From positions 8,482,196 to 8,546,195 of the forward strand of contig VXAI01000013.1 in NCBI GenBank assembly GCA_013399305.1: a stretch of 64,000 nucleotides of DNA, read 5' to 3'. A program made the position numbers and the translations under genes. This stretch comes from Rostratula benghalensis. Lineage: Eukaryota; Chordata; Aves; Charadriiformes; Rostratulidae. Positions within the stretch are counted from its first letter, which is position 1, and each line of letters begins with the position of its first letter. Below, piece by piece: positions 1-11,570 of this stretch. The notes below the pieces were generated by a model that saw only the letters and a list, made by a program, of their open reading frames with translations, did not search any database and was not told the DNA's origin.

Positions 1-385
1 CATTTATATGTGGTGATCTACACATATATCTGTATATCATAAGCATCAGCCAAAAAAGTATCTTCTGTTTTTCTGGACAGCCAAACTAGAAAGTTGCAAC
101 GATTTTCTGTCAACTTTACTGTGTTCGGTATGCAATAATTTTAGAGAGGTTGTTGCATTTTGTATGTTCCAATAGGACAGTTACTTATCAACAGGAGGGA
201 TAATAAGAAGAAAAACACTCGAGTGGCAAATTATTGTAGATTAGCAAATTCATACTTTAAAACATAATCTCACAACTGGGTATAATTAATTTGCATACAT
301 GGTCCGTATACTCATTGCAATAAGTATGAAGCTACTCTTTTGTCTTTTAAAGTCATTATCTAATTGCTTTTTTCTGAAATGTTAG
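1..385 (+). other. TFEC: 3' end of the last TFEC intron
   Basis: AT-rich non-coding sequence immediately before the TFEC terminal exon. It ends in a T-rich tract and GTTAG, the 3' splice site used for the exon that starts at 386. No repeat or open frame of note lies in it. The intron's 5' end is outside the window. Confidence 0.85.
359..385 (+). promoter_or_regulatory. TFEC: Branch point, polypyrimidine tract and 3' splice site of the TFEC terminal exon
   Basis: A CTAAT branch-point-like motif (branch A about 363) lies 22 bases before the AG at 384-385. Between them is a T-rich run (TTGCTTTTTTCTG). Splicing here leaves the downstream exon in phase 0, beginning with the codons for E-L-E-I-Q. 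This is the expected MiT-family exon junction at the end of the leucine zipper. Confidence 0.75.
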
Positions 386-766
386 GAACTAGAGATCCAG
401 GCACGTGCACACGGCCTTCCAGTCATGTCTTCCCTCAGTGCTATCGATTTAGCTGCACAGGTCATCAAACAACAGTCTTATGCAGAGGAGAACTCCGTAG
501 ACTACTCTCAACAAATGCCTCTGGCACATGGACCAAATTCTGATGTTTGCGATGGATCTACAGCCTTTTCTGATCCACTTTCACACTTCACAGATTTGTC
601 CTTCAGTGCAGCTTTAAAAGAAGAGCAACGGCTAGAGGAAATTTTACTGGAAGACACGGTGTCACCATTTGGAACAGACCCACTCTTGTCCTCCGCGTCT
701 CCAGCCGCGTCAAAAGAGAGCAGCAGGAGAAGCAGCTTTAGCACAGATGATGGAGATGATTTATAA
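386..766 (+). CDS. TFEC: Transcription factor EC (TFEC), terminal coding exon
   Basis: TFEC is a nuclear bHLH-leucine-zipper transcription factor of the MITF/TFEB/TFE3 family. It dimerises with its relatives and binds E-boxes of the CACGTG/CATGTG type. This exon gives the last 126 residues. The first seven (ELEIQAR) finish the leucine zipper and the AHGLP turn follows. The middle is acidic and Ser-rich, with [20 protein letters not shown], a TFEC-type segment rather than an MITF, TFEB or TFE3 one. Near the end are the family-wide [10 protein letters not shown] box and the basic/serine SSRRSSFS tail, ending in an acidic DDGDDL. The exon starts at the AG of 384-385 rather than at the internal ATG of 425, because the frame is open upstream and encodes zipper residues. 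The TAA is at 764-766. The bHLH exons lie to the left, outside the window. The match to TFEC is from recognised family features, not a database search. TFEC is known mainly from macrophage and eye-pigment-cell lineages; nothing here shows its expression. Confidence 0.93.
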   Translation, partial: ELEIQARAHGLPVMSSLSAIDLAAQVIKQQSYAEENSVDYSQQMPLAHGPNSDVCDGSTAFSDPLSHFTDLSFSAALKEEQRLEEILLEDTVSPFGTDPLLSSASPAASKESSRRSSFSTDDGDDL

Positions 767-1429
767 AAGTAGAAAGGGCCTCATACTCCTCTCAATCACT
801 TGCTAAATGACTGAGTTGAACCGTAAGCACGGTGTTTGTGCTTATTTTAAATATGAATAAGGAGAGCCACTGTGAAGATAAGTTACTACATGACAAGGGT
901 TTAAATCAGCCCTTACTTCACAGGAAACTGAGATGGTCATGAACTCATCACTTCACCCCAGATTCACACCCTCTCTTCACAGCTGACATATGCACAAATC
1001 TTTCTTCACTGGGAAAGTTTTTATTATTGTTCCATGACTTTTTACAGCACTATGAAAATGGTTATGACAAAAAGTATAACCATGTTACAAAACCGTAATG
1101 AAACTCCCTCTTCAATCTGCATTCACTCTTTTCTGCTATCAACATGAGTTTTAGTCATTTTTTAATTTCTCTGTTTTATATAACTAAAATTTCTGTAAAT
1201 CATGAAGCAACAGGTATTTAAGCTGGGAACTACAGAGATGTTGCAGGTTTTAAAATCTGAAAAAAAAGATTATAACACTTTCACGCAAGTGTGGTGAGCA
1301 TGAAATTTGAACTGTGTAGGCTTCTGTTTAGAAGGAGAAAATCCATTAAGCTTTTCATGGAATTCCATTTTTTAAAAATTTAATTTGTAGAAAAATAGCC
1401 GACTTTTAATATATGTTTTAATGATATAG

Positions 1430-1435
1430 AATAAA
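1430..1435 (+). terminator. Candidate proximal TFEC poly(A) signal (AATAAA)
   Basis: This is the first perfect AATAAA on the + strand after the stop codon. The next 40 bases are A-rich and lack a clear GU/U-rich downstream element, so it may be weak. Confidence 0.3.
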
Positions 1436-2107
1436 AATGGAAACTAACATAATGACAGAGACTCAGATGAACTCAGACAGAAAAACCTATGACATTTCAG
1501 CAGAAAGACTTTTTGGGTGTACAAGACTCAACAGAAATACTCTTTGTTACAATTAGCACAATTTAAAACAAGCACTATCAGGAATAGTGTAACTTCAGCT
1601 GCTTATTTCAAGAGTATTCAAACTGTGTCCTTTTTTGTGTTGAAGACACCAAAATTCAGGCGCACAATAGTGTGCTTCTGGACAAACTTCCAGTGTCCTT
1701 TGGCAGCACAGCAAGGCTTTTCCAAAGAGACTCTACTTTGTCTGTTCACATGCTTTCGCTCCATTTGGAAATGGAGGGAAATGACAAGATTATTAATGCA
1801 TTCACTTAAAACAAAGAAAATCTAATTTCAAATTTGGCTTTGAATTCACTATAGAAAAGCTGAAAAGGAAGACTTTTCAAACAAGAGGGTGTATTCAGAA
1901 ATGTTGATGTGATGCACTTCTTCTCATAATTTGCTTGCTAAGAGGGAGCATTCAAAAATGCGTTTTCATGAGTCGGTAAAGACTTAGTGGTTAGAGGGCA
2001 GGTAGAAAACATAACATTTCTATACGTAGTGGCATCCTGGAAAGCGATGTATGTTCCTGGAGGACATTAAGTGTAATCATTCTAATTGTAATATTAATAC
2101 ATGGGAA

Positions 2108-2113
2108 AATAAA
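2108..2113 (+). terminator. Candidate TFEC poly(A) signal (AATAAA)
   Basis: A perfect AATAAA about 1.34 kb after the TFEC stop. A modest U-rich stretch (CATAGTTCTTCC) begins about 16 bases downstream. Confidence 0.3.
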
Positions 2114-2277
2114 CTGGCACAGGTCCTTCATAGTTCTTCCTCAACCAGAGCCAAAAGATCACATTAGGGAGTTCTCTAATGATTTAAAATGTCTTTCAAA
2201 AGTATGTATTAATTTTGCTGTCAATGAGCCTGCTTCTAACCCTAGAAGTGTCACAGGATTGGAAATAGTAGGAGGAG

Positions 2278-2310
2278 ATTAAAATGGATTGTTGTTTGTG
2301 TGAATGTTTT
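2278..2310 (+). terminator. Candidate TFEC poly(A) site: ATTAAA plus GU-rich element
   Basis: The common variant signal ATTAAA (2278-2283) is followed at once by a GU-rich run at about 2286-2310 (TTGTTGTTTGTGTG...TTTT). Of the early candidates this is the best signal-plus-downstream-element pair. Confidence 0.4.
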
Positions 2311-2311
2311 A

Positions 2312-5300
2312 AATGCATTTCAACGTATTCCCCAAGAACAGAGAAATTGTTTCTTCCTATTCCCTTTTCTACTACTGGTACCTGGGTTGTCCTCACAGTC
2401 CTTGTGAAGTCTAAGTTCCTCCAGGGCTATAGTCCATTCCTGACCAACCCACATAGTGTCATGATAGCTTCTTAATTGGAGAGTTAGGAGTGGCATAATA
2501 ATATCTGGGTGGCTATGAAAGATGATGGAATATCCAATTTCAAACTAATATTTAGGTTTTTATGAAACTCGAGGATTTATGAGCCTATGCAAACTACTTG
2601 GATGTACACTGGACAGAGCAGAACTGTTCTTGTTGCATATGTGTGGGGTCCCAGTCAGCCCAGCACACACCTGACCCTCACAAGAGGATAAGATAAGCTT
2701 CCACTGCATGGTTTTTTTATTCATAGAAGAAAGGACTAGAAGAAAGACAAATGAGTATTAACCAAAGGCAACTGAACATAGAACCAACCACTATTTTAAT
2801 TGGAGTTCTTTTATAAATTAAGCTCATAAATTAATTCTATAAATTAAGCTCATTGGAAGAGGAACCACTATGTCACAGTTTTGCCAATGACTGGCTAATA
2901 TTGACATTTGAATACAAAATATGACAAACTAAAAGTAACAGTTATGCCCACATTATGTCTAGTGTAGGATGCATATTGTCCATTTCAGCTGATAAAAGAA
3001 GGGGATATTCAATTGATATCAAATGTCATTTGTCCTTGCACCACAGTTTCTACTACATTAGTTTTAAATACACCAATGTGAATTGTTCATAATGGAGAAA
3101 AAGAAATTAAATATGAATGTATTACACGATTTTCCCATTGAACTTTTACATGGGAGTTAGACCATACTTCTGAACTATATTGACTTTAAATAACACCCTG
3201 AATTTCATCACTTTTATAAGCACTGTTCTAAAAAAACATTATAGTGCATCCATTAAATTTTTTAAAGTTGATTTTCATTCTTCTGACAATTACTTCAGTC
3301 TGAAGCACTAGGCTTTTTTTTTATCTTCCTGCATGAGAAACTTAACAGAAGATAGTGAAGGCTCCTTTTGCAATATACTGTGTTACACCTGTCATTAAAC
3401 ACATTCAAGCTGTTTTCATTCACACAAAATCCCCAGCTGCCTTGCCCAAAACACTAAATGTATCCATACCTATAGGTGTATATTATGGCAATGTTGCTTC
3501 ACTGCTGTTATGTTTGTTCTAGTAGGAAGTCATTATAATTAGTATTTTAACTAATACCTATAACCTGTATTACAACATCACCCTTGGAATTAAGTGGTGA
3601 TACGGGGTGCAAGAAGCAGTAATCTAGGACACCCTGGGGATAAATAGGTGCTACCAAAGGCATTTAGGAGATGTGTGTGCTGGTAACCATACCCCAGACT
3701 TTCTGGAGTAAGCTCTGCTTCTCCCACCCCAGGTTTGGTGAGACTGTGGTGAAGCTGAGAGGACCATTAGAGCAGAGCAGAGCAGAGCATGCTCCTACAG
3801 AGGAAAGGGATTTCATGACTATAGGGACAAATCCTGACATCCTTCCTCCAGCAGAATGTCTTTGCTGCCCATGTGAGTTCTGTTGGACTAAAAAGCGCTG
3901 TAAGCAAAATAAACTTTTTAGCTATTTTCTATAGAGATCTGTTTAATAAAATCTCATGAAAGAAATGCATAATATGTCCATGGCTCTGGGCCTAGAAAAG
4001 GCTTTAAAGCCTTACAGAGTTTGACCTCAAGCAGGGCAAGGGGTGAGGGGAACTGGCTATTTTTGTCGAGATGTGTTAAATGAGGAGTTCTTGCTTGTTT
4101 TCAGTAGCAGCTGTTCAAAACTAGTGGACATATTTTTACACAATACACAAAACAGCAGACTGATAATTGCACAAAAGGAAAGGGAGTTGGAATATTAACA
4201 TCCTGTTTATTTAATGAAATGGATATAGATGCTATACTAAGATCAGAAACACAAGTTATTTTGTTACACAGCGTGGATAGTGTGAAAAGCTAGAATAAGT
4301 GCAAACAGTTTTAACAAACAGGAACACAGTTGCTTTATACAGTAAAATAACTAAATATAATTCAGTCATTTAATCTTAATAAGAACATTGCTATTATAAT
4401 ACCTTTTGACTTTAATAGGGCTGTATATATGAATGGAAGATATAAAATTATTGTAATTTAAAATTATGTTAAGTCTCTTAGATAAGTAGAGGCATTTACA
4501 TTACTATTATGCGACTAGAATATTTTTATAATAATTGCTATTTTTCATTGTTAAGCATATAGTATCTTGTTTTCTAAGTCAATGTATGCAGACAGAATGT
4601 ACTTTATTACACACTGTACATGCAATCTTTTTAAAATTACATTTTATACATGCTGGTATTTTATGTTTATTATATGAATACAATTAAAGGACTGAAATTA
4701 AAAGATCTCTTTATATGTCCCTTGTGAAACTTCACCATCCAGTCCCTCAAAGAATGCTGTCACAAGACAATATAATAACATCCACTAAGAACATCCGAGA
4801 TACCTAACAGACAAAACACTTCACAACTGCTAAACATTTAGTCCATTATGATACATCATGATCCAGTAGCCTCCCATTAATAAAAATAATTGATACATTC
4901 TTTAATATGGTCTCCTGCCATCTGCTTATTCCTGCTGCTAAGGCTTTGATTTATGGAAAGTGTTTTCAGAATGTTGCAAAATTGCTAGCAGGCAAGATGA
5001 TATCAGTTAAATCACTAAGAATCTCTACTAAAACCTTTTAATGTACTAGATGTTCCCCAGACAATCCAGGATAAACAGAATATTGTATTTTAAGATGTAA
5101 AACATTTTTTTAAAGCTGATAATTAGGTAGCATTTGGCACTAAAAGATACTCTTACTTAATGAATTAAATAAGGATTCGGATTGCATTTTGAATTCCTAA
5201 TATCAAAAGGGCTGCTTTCCTTAGAAGATATTTGGTGCTTTTTGTGCATGAAATTATGCAAAAGTTGTCAAGTAGCAATATGTATTTCAGCTATAGTTGT

Positions 5301-5369
5301 GTAATAGTTCATTGTTTCATGTAAAATACTGCTCATTGTTTGTCTACATCAGATAAACATTGTATTTGT
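2312..5369. other. AT-rich sequence downstream of TFEC, no gene seen
   Basis: No interspersed repeat is recognisable. A 16-base direct repeat (TATAAATTAAGCTCAT) occurs at 2812-2827 and 2838-2853. AATAAA hexamers at 3908 and 3945 could serve a longer TFEC 3' UTR. A short AGAGC run is at about 3771-3789. The 87-codon frame at 3671-3934 shows no domain and I do not regard it as a gene. Confidence 0.5.
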
Positions 5370-5388
5370 AATAAAGTTGTTCTCCAGG
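5370..5388 (+). terminator. Possible distal poly(A) signal
   Basis: AATAAA at 5370-5375 is followed by GTTGTTCTCC, the layout of many genuine vertebrate 3' ends. It would imply a TFEC 3' UTR of about 4.6 kb or an unannotated transcript. There is no other support. Confidence 0.25.
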
Positions 5389-5699
5389 CTCTTTATTTCA
5401 TCAAGTCATTAAGACACCTCTATCAGTACTAAACCAAAATATTATTATAAATATTATTTAAAGTTCAGTGATTAGCTGTGGAAAGAAGCTTTGCTTTTTT
5501 ACATATTTATTATGCACTTAGGATTTGATCATAAAAGGTACCCAGCTCCTTTGTGAGGGACTGAGTGCCCTCAGTTCTCTTTGAAGAAAGGCAATGCTCA
5601 GCCTGTTGCAGACTCACATGCTTAATGATTAAATAAACAGCATCAGAAAATAAAATCAGAAGTTGTTTCAGAGATTAGAAAAGCACTATGTGTTATGCT

Positions 5700-6100
5700 G
5701 CTTGATTAAACATAGTGATATTTGCAATTGACAGACAAACAGAATTAATCTCAGCATCATTCGTACTGACAACCAATGGGAGATTAGAGGAAAATGTATG
5801 AAGTTGTGATAATAATCAGACCAAAAGTCTAATTATAAAGGAGGCTGCAGCAGTGAAGTATGCCAAGGCTTATTGGTTAAATCACTGGTACCCATCAAGT
5901 TAAATATATATCAGTTTCATTAATTGGCAACCACAAGACAAATGTTCTATATTCAGGGTGGTGACGATTTTGATATAATCCACCACATTGTGGTTAAGTA
6001 TATGATTCATGTAATAAGAAAAAGGTGCCTCCAGGCTATTGTTCCTAGCATGGATTAAAATTTACATATTGCTTCTCCTTATGTCAAAACATCTGGTGCC
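5700..6100. other. Possible conserved non-coding element
   Basis: Repeat-free stretch with several homeobox-type AT cores (TAATTA, ATTAATTG), a CCAAT box in ACCAATGGGA and an ACCACATTGTGGTTAAG segment that contains a RUNX-like TGTGGTT. This is the texture of conserved enhancers in developmental gene deserts. It rests on motif content only; I cannot align other species. Confidence 0.25.
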
Positions 6101-7110
6101 TGCAAATGCTAACATTTCGTTAAAAAGTTTCACAAGATAGGAAAAGTGGATTGGAAACATTGCATGTGAATCATTCAAGCATTATAATGGAATAAGAGGC
6201 TGAGTTATGAACAGGCAGATGGAACAATAGTATAGTCAAAGAGATTCATATGCTTATGAGTTTGATAGACAACACTTTGTATAAGAAGGGGAAATGTCCC
6301 AAATCATAAGAAATAACTGATTTATTTTTTTTATTTTCAAATGTCATTGAGATATAGCATCTCGATTACTTTCCAAACTGCATTTTTCCCCCAAATAAGA
6401 TCTCCCTACCTAAGTAAATTTACTTTGTGCTAAGATCGTGGCTACATTCATTTCATTCATGTGCTTTATTATGTTGGCATTCCTACCTGACATGTAGTTT
6501 CCTCAGAAAATGTCATGACTCTTATTTGTACTGTCCTATTTTACAGAAGTATAGCAGGATAGATTCAAAAGATTTGGATGGCCAGTTATCCTAATCTTCT
6601 CACTTTCCTGGAAAACCTAGAGGTCCTTGCATCAGCACATGGATTCTAGATCTTTTTCCCTTTGATTTCTAGCTGGGGTTTAAGATTATTTTTTTTTCAT
6701 TTATACTTTTTTGTTGCTAGGATATCTGGAAAACTACATCACAGATTGTTGCAATTAGCAGATACATCAACGTTGGAAACTTCAGTCTGTGTGAAAGGAG
6801 GCAACAAACAGTGTTTTCTGTGTAGTCCCTTGATTCAAGTGATACTATATCTACCAATTTTCTGGAATCAAAACATAAAATGTTCCTGGGTGGGTGCGAT
6901 GTTTGCAAAAGAGGGACCATTTGAAGAATAATGGCTCCCCCAAAGTACTTTGACACTTAAAAGAAACTTACTCCTTGGATTAAAGATTCCTGTGTTAGGC
7001 CTCTGGAGTTCAGGCATATTTGCGCCTAAATTGCGCCCCAGTGATGTCCCGGGATAGTGTGCCTGTGCAGTGCAGATGGCAGTGATGGCAATCTCTCTTT
7101 TCTGCAAACT
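6101..7110. other. No gene or repeat recognised
   Basis: AT-rich to 6960, then somewhat richer in GC. Overlapping frames of 79-100 codons on both strands at 6662-7170 have no recognisable domain and cancel each other as coding evidence. Confidence 0.45.
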
Positions 7111-7131
7111 CAAATGACCAGAGGTCATTTG
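7111..7131. promoter_or_regulatory. Near-perfect palindrome with AGGTCA-type half-sites
   Basis: CAAATGACC-AGA-GGTCATTTG is a 9-base inverted repeat around a 3-base centre. It contains AGGTCA on the + strand and the related TGGTCA on the - strand in everted order, the arrangement some nuclear-receptor dimers use. A function is only a guess. Confidence 0.3.
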
Positions 7132-7344
7132 TGGTGAGCCCTGTCCACCCATCTCTCCAGGAAGGGACACCTCTCTCCCAGCCTCACTTTCTGCCTGATT
7201 TCTCCTTTGGAGCTGGCATGGGTTTCCTAATCATTCTGCCTCATATCCAGAGTGGGGTCACCTTGCAACTCTGCCAACACCTAACAAGGTCAAGACCCAT
7301 AAGTACAAAATGGAGGTTACATAATCTCTTTGTCCATGACAGCA

Positions 7345-7416
7345 AGCAAGGGTTTGGCAATGTGCTTCATCTCCTTGTCAAGCAAGGGTTTGGCAATGTG
7401 CTTCATCTCCTTGTCA
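7345..7416. repeat. Perfect 36-bp tandem duplication
   Basis: Two identical 36-base copies lie head to tail (7345-7380 and 7381-7416), each running from AGCAAGGGTTT to CTCCTTGTCA. The lack of differences suggests a recent duplication. It lies inside a frame at 7131-7535 that starts at GTG and shows no protein features. I do not call that frame a gene. Confidence 0.95.
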
Positions 7417-9580
7417 GACCTCCCAGGCTTCCATCAATGAAACCCAAGGTGGGTTTGATAAAGAGGGTAGTCAAAGCTCAGTACAGGCCAAGAGCTCTCC
7501 CTTCCAGAAACCCTGTGAGAACATTAATTTTGTGAATGGTGTTTAACAGGATTTTTAGGAGGTTTTTTAAACATTTTACATGAACACAAGTTTGTACATT
7601 GTATTTATTTTTAACAGACTTGCCCTCACTTACCAAAAGATTCCAAATTATTTAATCTATAGAATTTGGAAAAAATCTGCTAGCTAAGTATTTTACATGC
7701 TCTCCTAGGAGTAGGCTGAGTTAAAGGAAATGCGTGTTTTTAAAACATAAGACTGTAACATTAATCAACTAATTGATCTGTGGCATGGGCAACTTTCTTC
7801 ATCATTAGGGGGAATAACCTCACCAAGAGAAAATCCTGCATCACTACAGACCCATTAGGAAAGTAAAGTGAACACCCAAAGTCATTGCAGAAATGCCATT
7901 CCATCATTTCCATTGGAAAACAGTTTCTCCGGCAGGACAGCTAATGTACACAGCCAGCTTGCTGTAAAAACAAACCAACATGAAGCAATTTTGTCTCACT
8001 GAAAAGTAAAGTAAGCATGATCAGCCGTAAACATGGACCAGATATCCAACTTCTGCAGTAATCACTGCAGGGGAATTGTCTCCACTTGGGAATTTACCCT
8101 CTAAATTGCGCTAAATTTGACCTGCTCTTTTGCAGTGGATAAAACATCCTTTGGCAAGTGAAAAAAAAAAAAATAAAAAGAAGCCTGAGACAACTGAGGT
8201 TGAGGAGCATGGAAAGCAAAACAAGGGGTACATTCTTGATCGAAAAACATCACAAAGAGATCTGGTGCACCTAAGGAAGATCTCTTTGCCCAAGGGCAAA
8301 TGTCAGCCCGAAAAGCTGGCAGGGGAATACCAGGCTGGGCTCTGGGATGCCTGTCCCTTCCTGCAGGAAAAATAAGGAGCTTATGTCAGGGTATTTGCAG
8401 CTTCCAATGGGGTAAGTTACGAGTACCTTTTCTCACCCACATTTTCAAACTGTGACAAATTTGAGAGGATAAAACACAAATATTCTTCCACCCCTTCCTT
8501 ACTGCTTTCCTTCCTCCCCCAAAGGTGGGTGCAAGTGTGAAGAACATCAGCCCCTCCTGCTTGTCAGAGACCAGCTACACCCTCAGCTGAACCTGGCAGA
8601 CCATTCAGTGGTTTAACAGGCTGGTAGCTGTGAAGCAGTGCCAATGCACCACTGGTTATAAGTGAAGTTTAAATAAGATTATTTAAAATGTCTGGATTGG
8701 CTTTCTACGTATCTTGATCCACAATATTACCAAGTGTGGAAATAAAATAAATGCATTTGCCCTTTAAGCCTTGCCATATCAGAGGAACTAGCTTAGTTTT
8801 GGTGCTCAGTGTATTGAAATCCAGTGCTAAATAGATGTTTGGTTCCATTAGGCCTATGAAGTTCCAAACTGGATCGTTGCTGGCTACGGGCACTCCCAGT
8901 GTTACCAGAAGCTACACATGGTTTATTCTTGATAACCTTGCTGGTGGGAGCAGAGTTTACATCAGGGGCCTGGTTGTTGGCTTTAGGGGGAACTTTCTTC
9001 AATAAACCTATAAAAGTATGCTTATTACTGCGGCAATCAGGCTCATGTCCTGTTTTACCAGTGTAGCAAGGCAGAGAAGTAAGTACATTTCACATTAAAA
9101 TATTTGCAAAAGTGTGCTTTTTCTCTTCTAAAATGATCTTTTCCCTTCAAAGCTCACTTTCTGCAGCAGATGTCTGGAGTCTCAGTACAGGCCATGCATT
9201 ACTTTGTTTTGGGGAATTAAATTCTTAAGTGAACTGAGAACAAGTGATTTGGGACTGTTCACAGACTGTTTCTGTGAGACTACAGCTTTCTTGTTATTCT
9301 TTCTGTCTTTGCCTAACTGTATTTTTAAAGTGCTTCTACTAGACCATGGTACCACCAGAGATTTTAAAAACAGAGACAGTGCTCAGATTGACAGCTATTG
9401 CCCAAAACAGATTTATATATGTACTCTGTAATATAGACACAGATTCTGTGTGTTGAAATAATTAGGATCCACAGTGTCCTGCTCAAATTAAATTCTGGTA
9501 TGTGGAGCAAAGATGTTACTCAGAGAGTGGCACAATGAACTTATCTTGTAGAAAGCATGGCAGTGATATTGCACTTTCCC
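7417..9580. other. No gene or clear repeat recognised
   Basis: Mixed-composition intergenic DNA. A run of 13 A occurs at about 8161-8173. Frames of 60-80 codons at 8111-9002 overlap on opposite strands and look like chance. Confidence 0.45.
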
Positions 9581-9584
9581 AGGC

Positions 9585-9775
9585 TTAGAGACCTGGGTTT
9601 TTGTCTTCCTTTATGAAGTAACTTCATAAACATTGCTTTCCTATGCCATTATCTGATAGCAAGAAGCTGTGGAAGTCCTCTTCTTATTTAGCGTAAGGTC
9701 CTATGGTGTCTTCCCTGTCTATAAAATATGGGGATACTTAGGTCTGTATTATAAATAATAATACATGTATGTGGT
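9585..9775 (+). repeat. Ancient MIR-like SINE remnant
   Basis: Two blocks in the right order and spacing recall the MIR/core-SINE family. GAGACCTGGGTTTTTGTCTTCC near 9590 looks like the end of the tRNA-type head. CTGTCTATAAAATATGGGGATACTTA near 9715 matches the conserved body. The copy is strongly diverged. The assignment is by eye. Confidence 0.5.
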
Positions 9776-11554
9776 GCATGATTCTAATGATGTAATTCAC
9801 TTTCAGGTTTTTACTGCCATTCATAAACTGCTTCAGCAGACTTCTTGTAATTTATGATATCAATAGAGCCCCTTAAATTACATCCTAGATTCTGCCATGT
9901 ATTGCCCTATGAAAGAAAATGGCTTTGTATCCAATATCACTGTAAGAGGAGCGCTAAAGGGAGAATGAACCACAAGTCAAGTGCCCTTTATTGACAGCAA
10001 ATATTGCCTTCACAGTGTGCAATATGTGAGAACTGAACACTTGAAAACAACTGCTGTAATCTTCAACTTAATTGTTTGCTTTGAAACTATGTGGAATTTC
10101 CTAGCACTGGTTTGAAATAAGCTTGTCAGGGTCACAAGTACAGCGCATCTTTCCCTGTGCTGTACTTTTTGGACCCACAGCTTCTAACTCTGAGAGTGTC
10201 GGGACCAAAAGAGTTACTGCAAAATTTTGTTGTTGTCCAGTCTGATCTGGGAACTTCTTTCTCTTGTCAAAGGCTGGCTGCCATGTCAGGACCTGCTGCC
10301 CAGCTGAAAAGACTGGTCTTGATGCCCGTGTTGCCTGGGGTAGTGATGGCGTTTGCACAAGGGCCAAGTACTCTTGGCTGTAGCACAAATCTGCACTGGA
10401 GTTTTGAATATTTTTGACTCATGACCCAGGTAAAAGTTGTCTCTTCTACCTTCGTTAGGCAAGGGGATAAATCCCAATGCACCCATTAGGAAGTGGATCA
10501 CAGCAGAGTAGACTTGCCTCCACAGCTTTTTTTCCCTTTGTTCGTCTTTCTGCTATAAAACCCTCTAAGGAGGTCAAGAACTGCAGGTGGTGAGGGGGTG
10601 GAAAGGGGACTCTTCAAAACTAAGCTGGGAGAACTGGCCAATTTAGCACTGAGTTATTTTAATTCAAGTGCTTTCTTCCTCTGCAATGAGTAAACCTTCC
10701 TTGAGCAGAGGAGTCCTGGGGGCAGTGGCTGGAGGGGATCCATCACTGTCTTGGCTCCATCAAAGACCTTCTGGGGATAGGGAGGCAGAGTGGAGGCACT
10801 GAACCTCGCTGGGGGACAGCTCATGTAGTTTCCCATCACACAAATGCTTTTATTCCTGCCTAAGGAAGGATCTACTCCTGCTAAAAATCACCAGAAGATT
10901 AAGTTGTATAGAAGCTGTACTTGCAGAACCACCTAAGCAACTTCAGATTACACAACATTCAATTCAATCGCTTGCTGTGTTTCAGCAACAAAAGCCATTT
11001 GTATAACATATTAAAGCTGGATTCAGAAAAAACCACTATGACCAGTATACTGGCCAAAATACTTGAAATGTTAATAGGATTTTTAGTAGTTTATTTTTAA
11101 TACTTGTAGAGACCTCTGATTTTTCAAAGTATTTAAATGGAGTTTGACCTTGATTGTTACCTCTGAAGGAAGGTGGCTTTAGAGCTGTTCTCTTGCAGAA
11201 AGTATGAAAACCAACCTTAGCTGGTTTTATGCATGTAAGGAAACTCCTGTAAGCAGTTCAACTGATTTATTTTCTCTAAACGCCAGAAAACACCTGAAAT
11301 ATAGACTTGTTCTGAACATCCCACAAGTTTAAAAATATTTTATCTTGGACTTAACTTTGAGTATTAAGATACTGATATCTGAAGAGCAGAAAATGGAGAC
11401 AAACAACTCATAGCATGTGAAAATTTCTTGGCTTTTTAGATAGTCCCCTAATCTTATTGTACCTGTACCTAACTATTTATATAGGACAACATACTAATCC
11501 ATAGGAGTGTTATCTAGACTACTTTTTATCGCATTTACTGTTTTATTTTATTTC
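9776..11554. other. No gene or repeat recognised
   Basis: A moderately GC-rich island of sequence at 10100-10840 carries overlapping frames of 61-95 codons on both strands. None has a recognisable motif. No CpG cluster or splice pattern was found. Confidence 0.45.
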
Positions 11555-11570
11555 TTTTTTTTTTTTTTTT
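11555..11570. repeat. T16 homopolymer
   Basis: An uninterrupted run of 16 T inside a T-rich stretch (11541-11575). No retroposed body is recognisable next to it. Confidence 0.9.

Larger units (their letters stand above)
767..2310 (+). other. TFEC: Probable TFEC 3' UTR
   Basis: AT-rich sequence after the TFEC stop codon, with no repeats and no convincing frame. The 102-codon frame at 1517-1825 has no coding signature. Several poly(A) signals lie in it, and the best downstream GU-rich element follows 2278-2283, so I end the UTR at about 2310. A shorter form could end after 1435. Longer forms using the AATAAA at 3945 or 5370 are possible. Transcript data would be needed to choose. Confidence 0.5.

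Noticed and set aside
508..744. 78-codon frame antisense to the TFEC exon
   Set aside because: It is a shadow of the real coding exon on the + strand.
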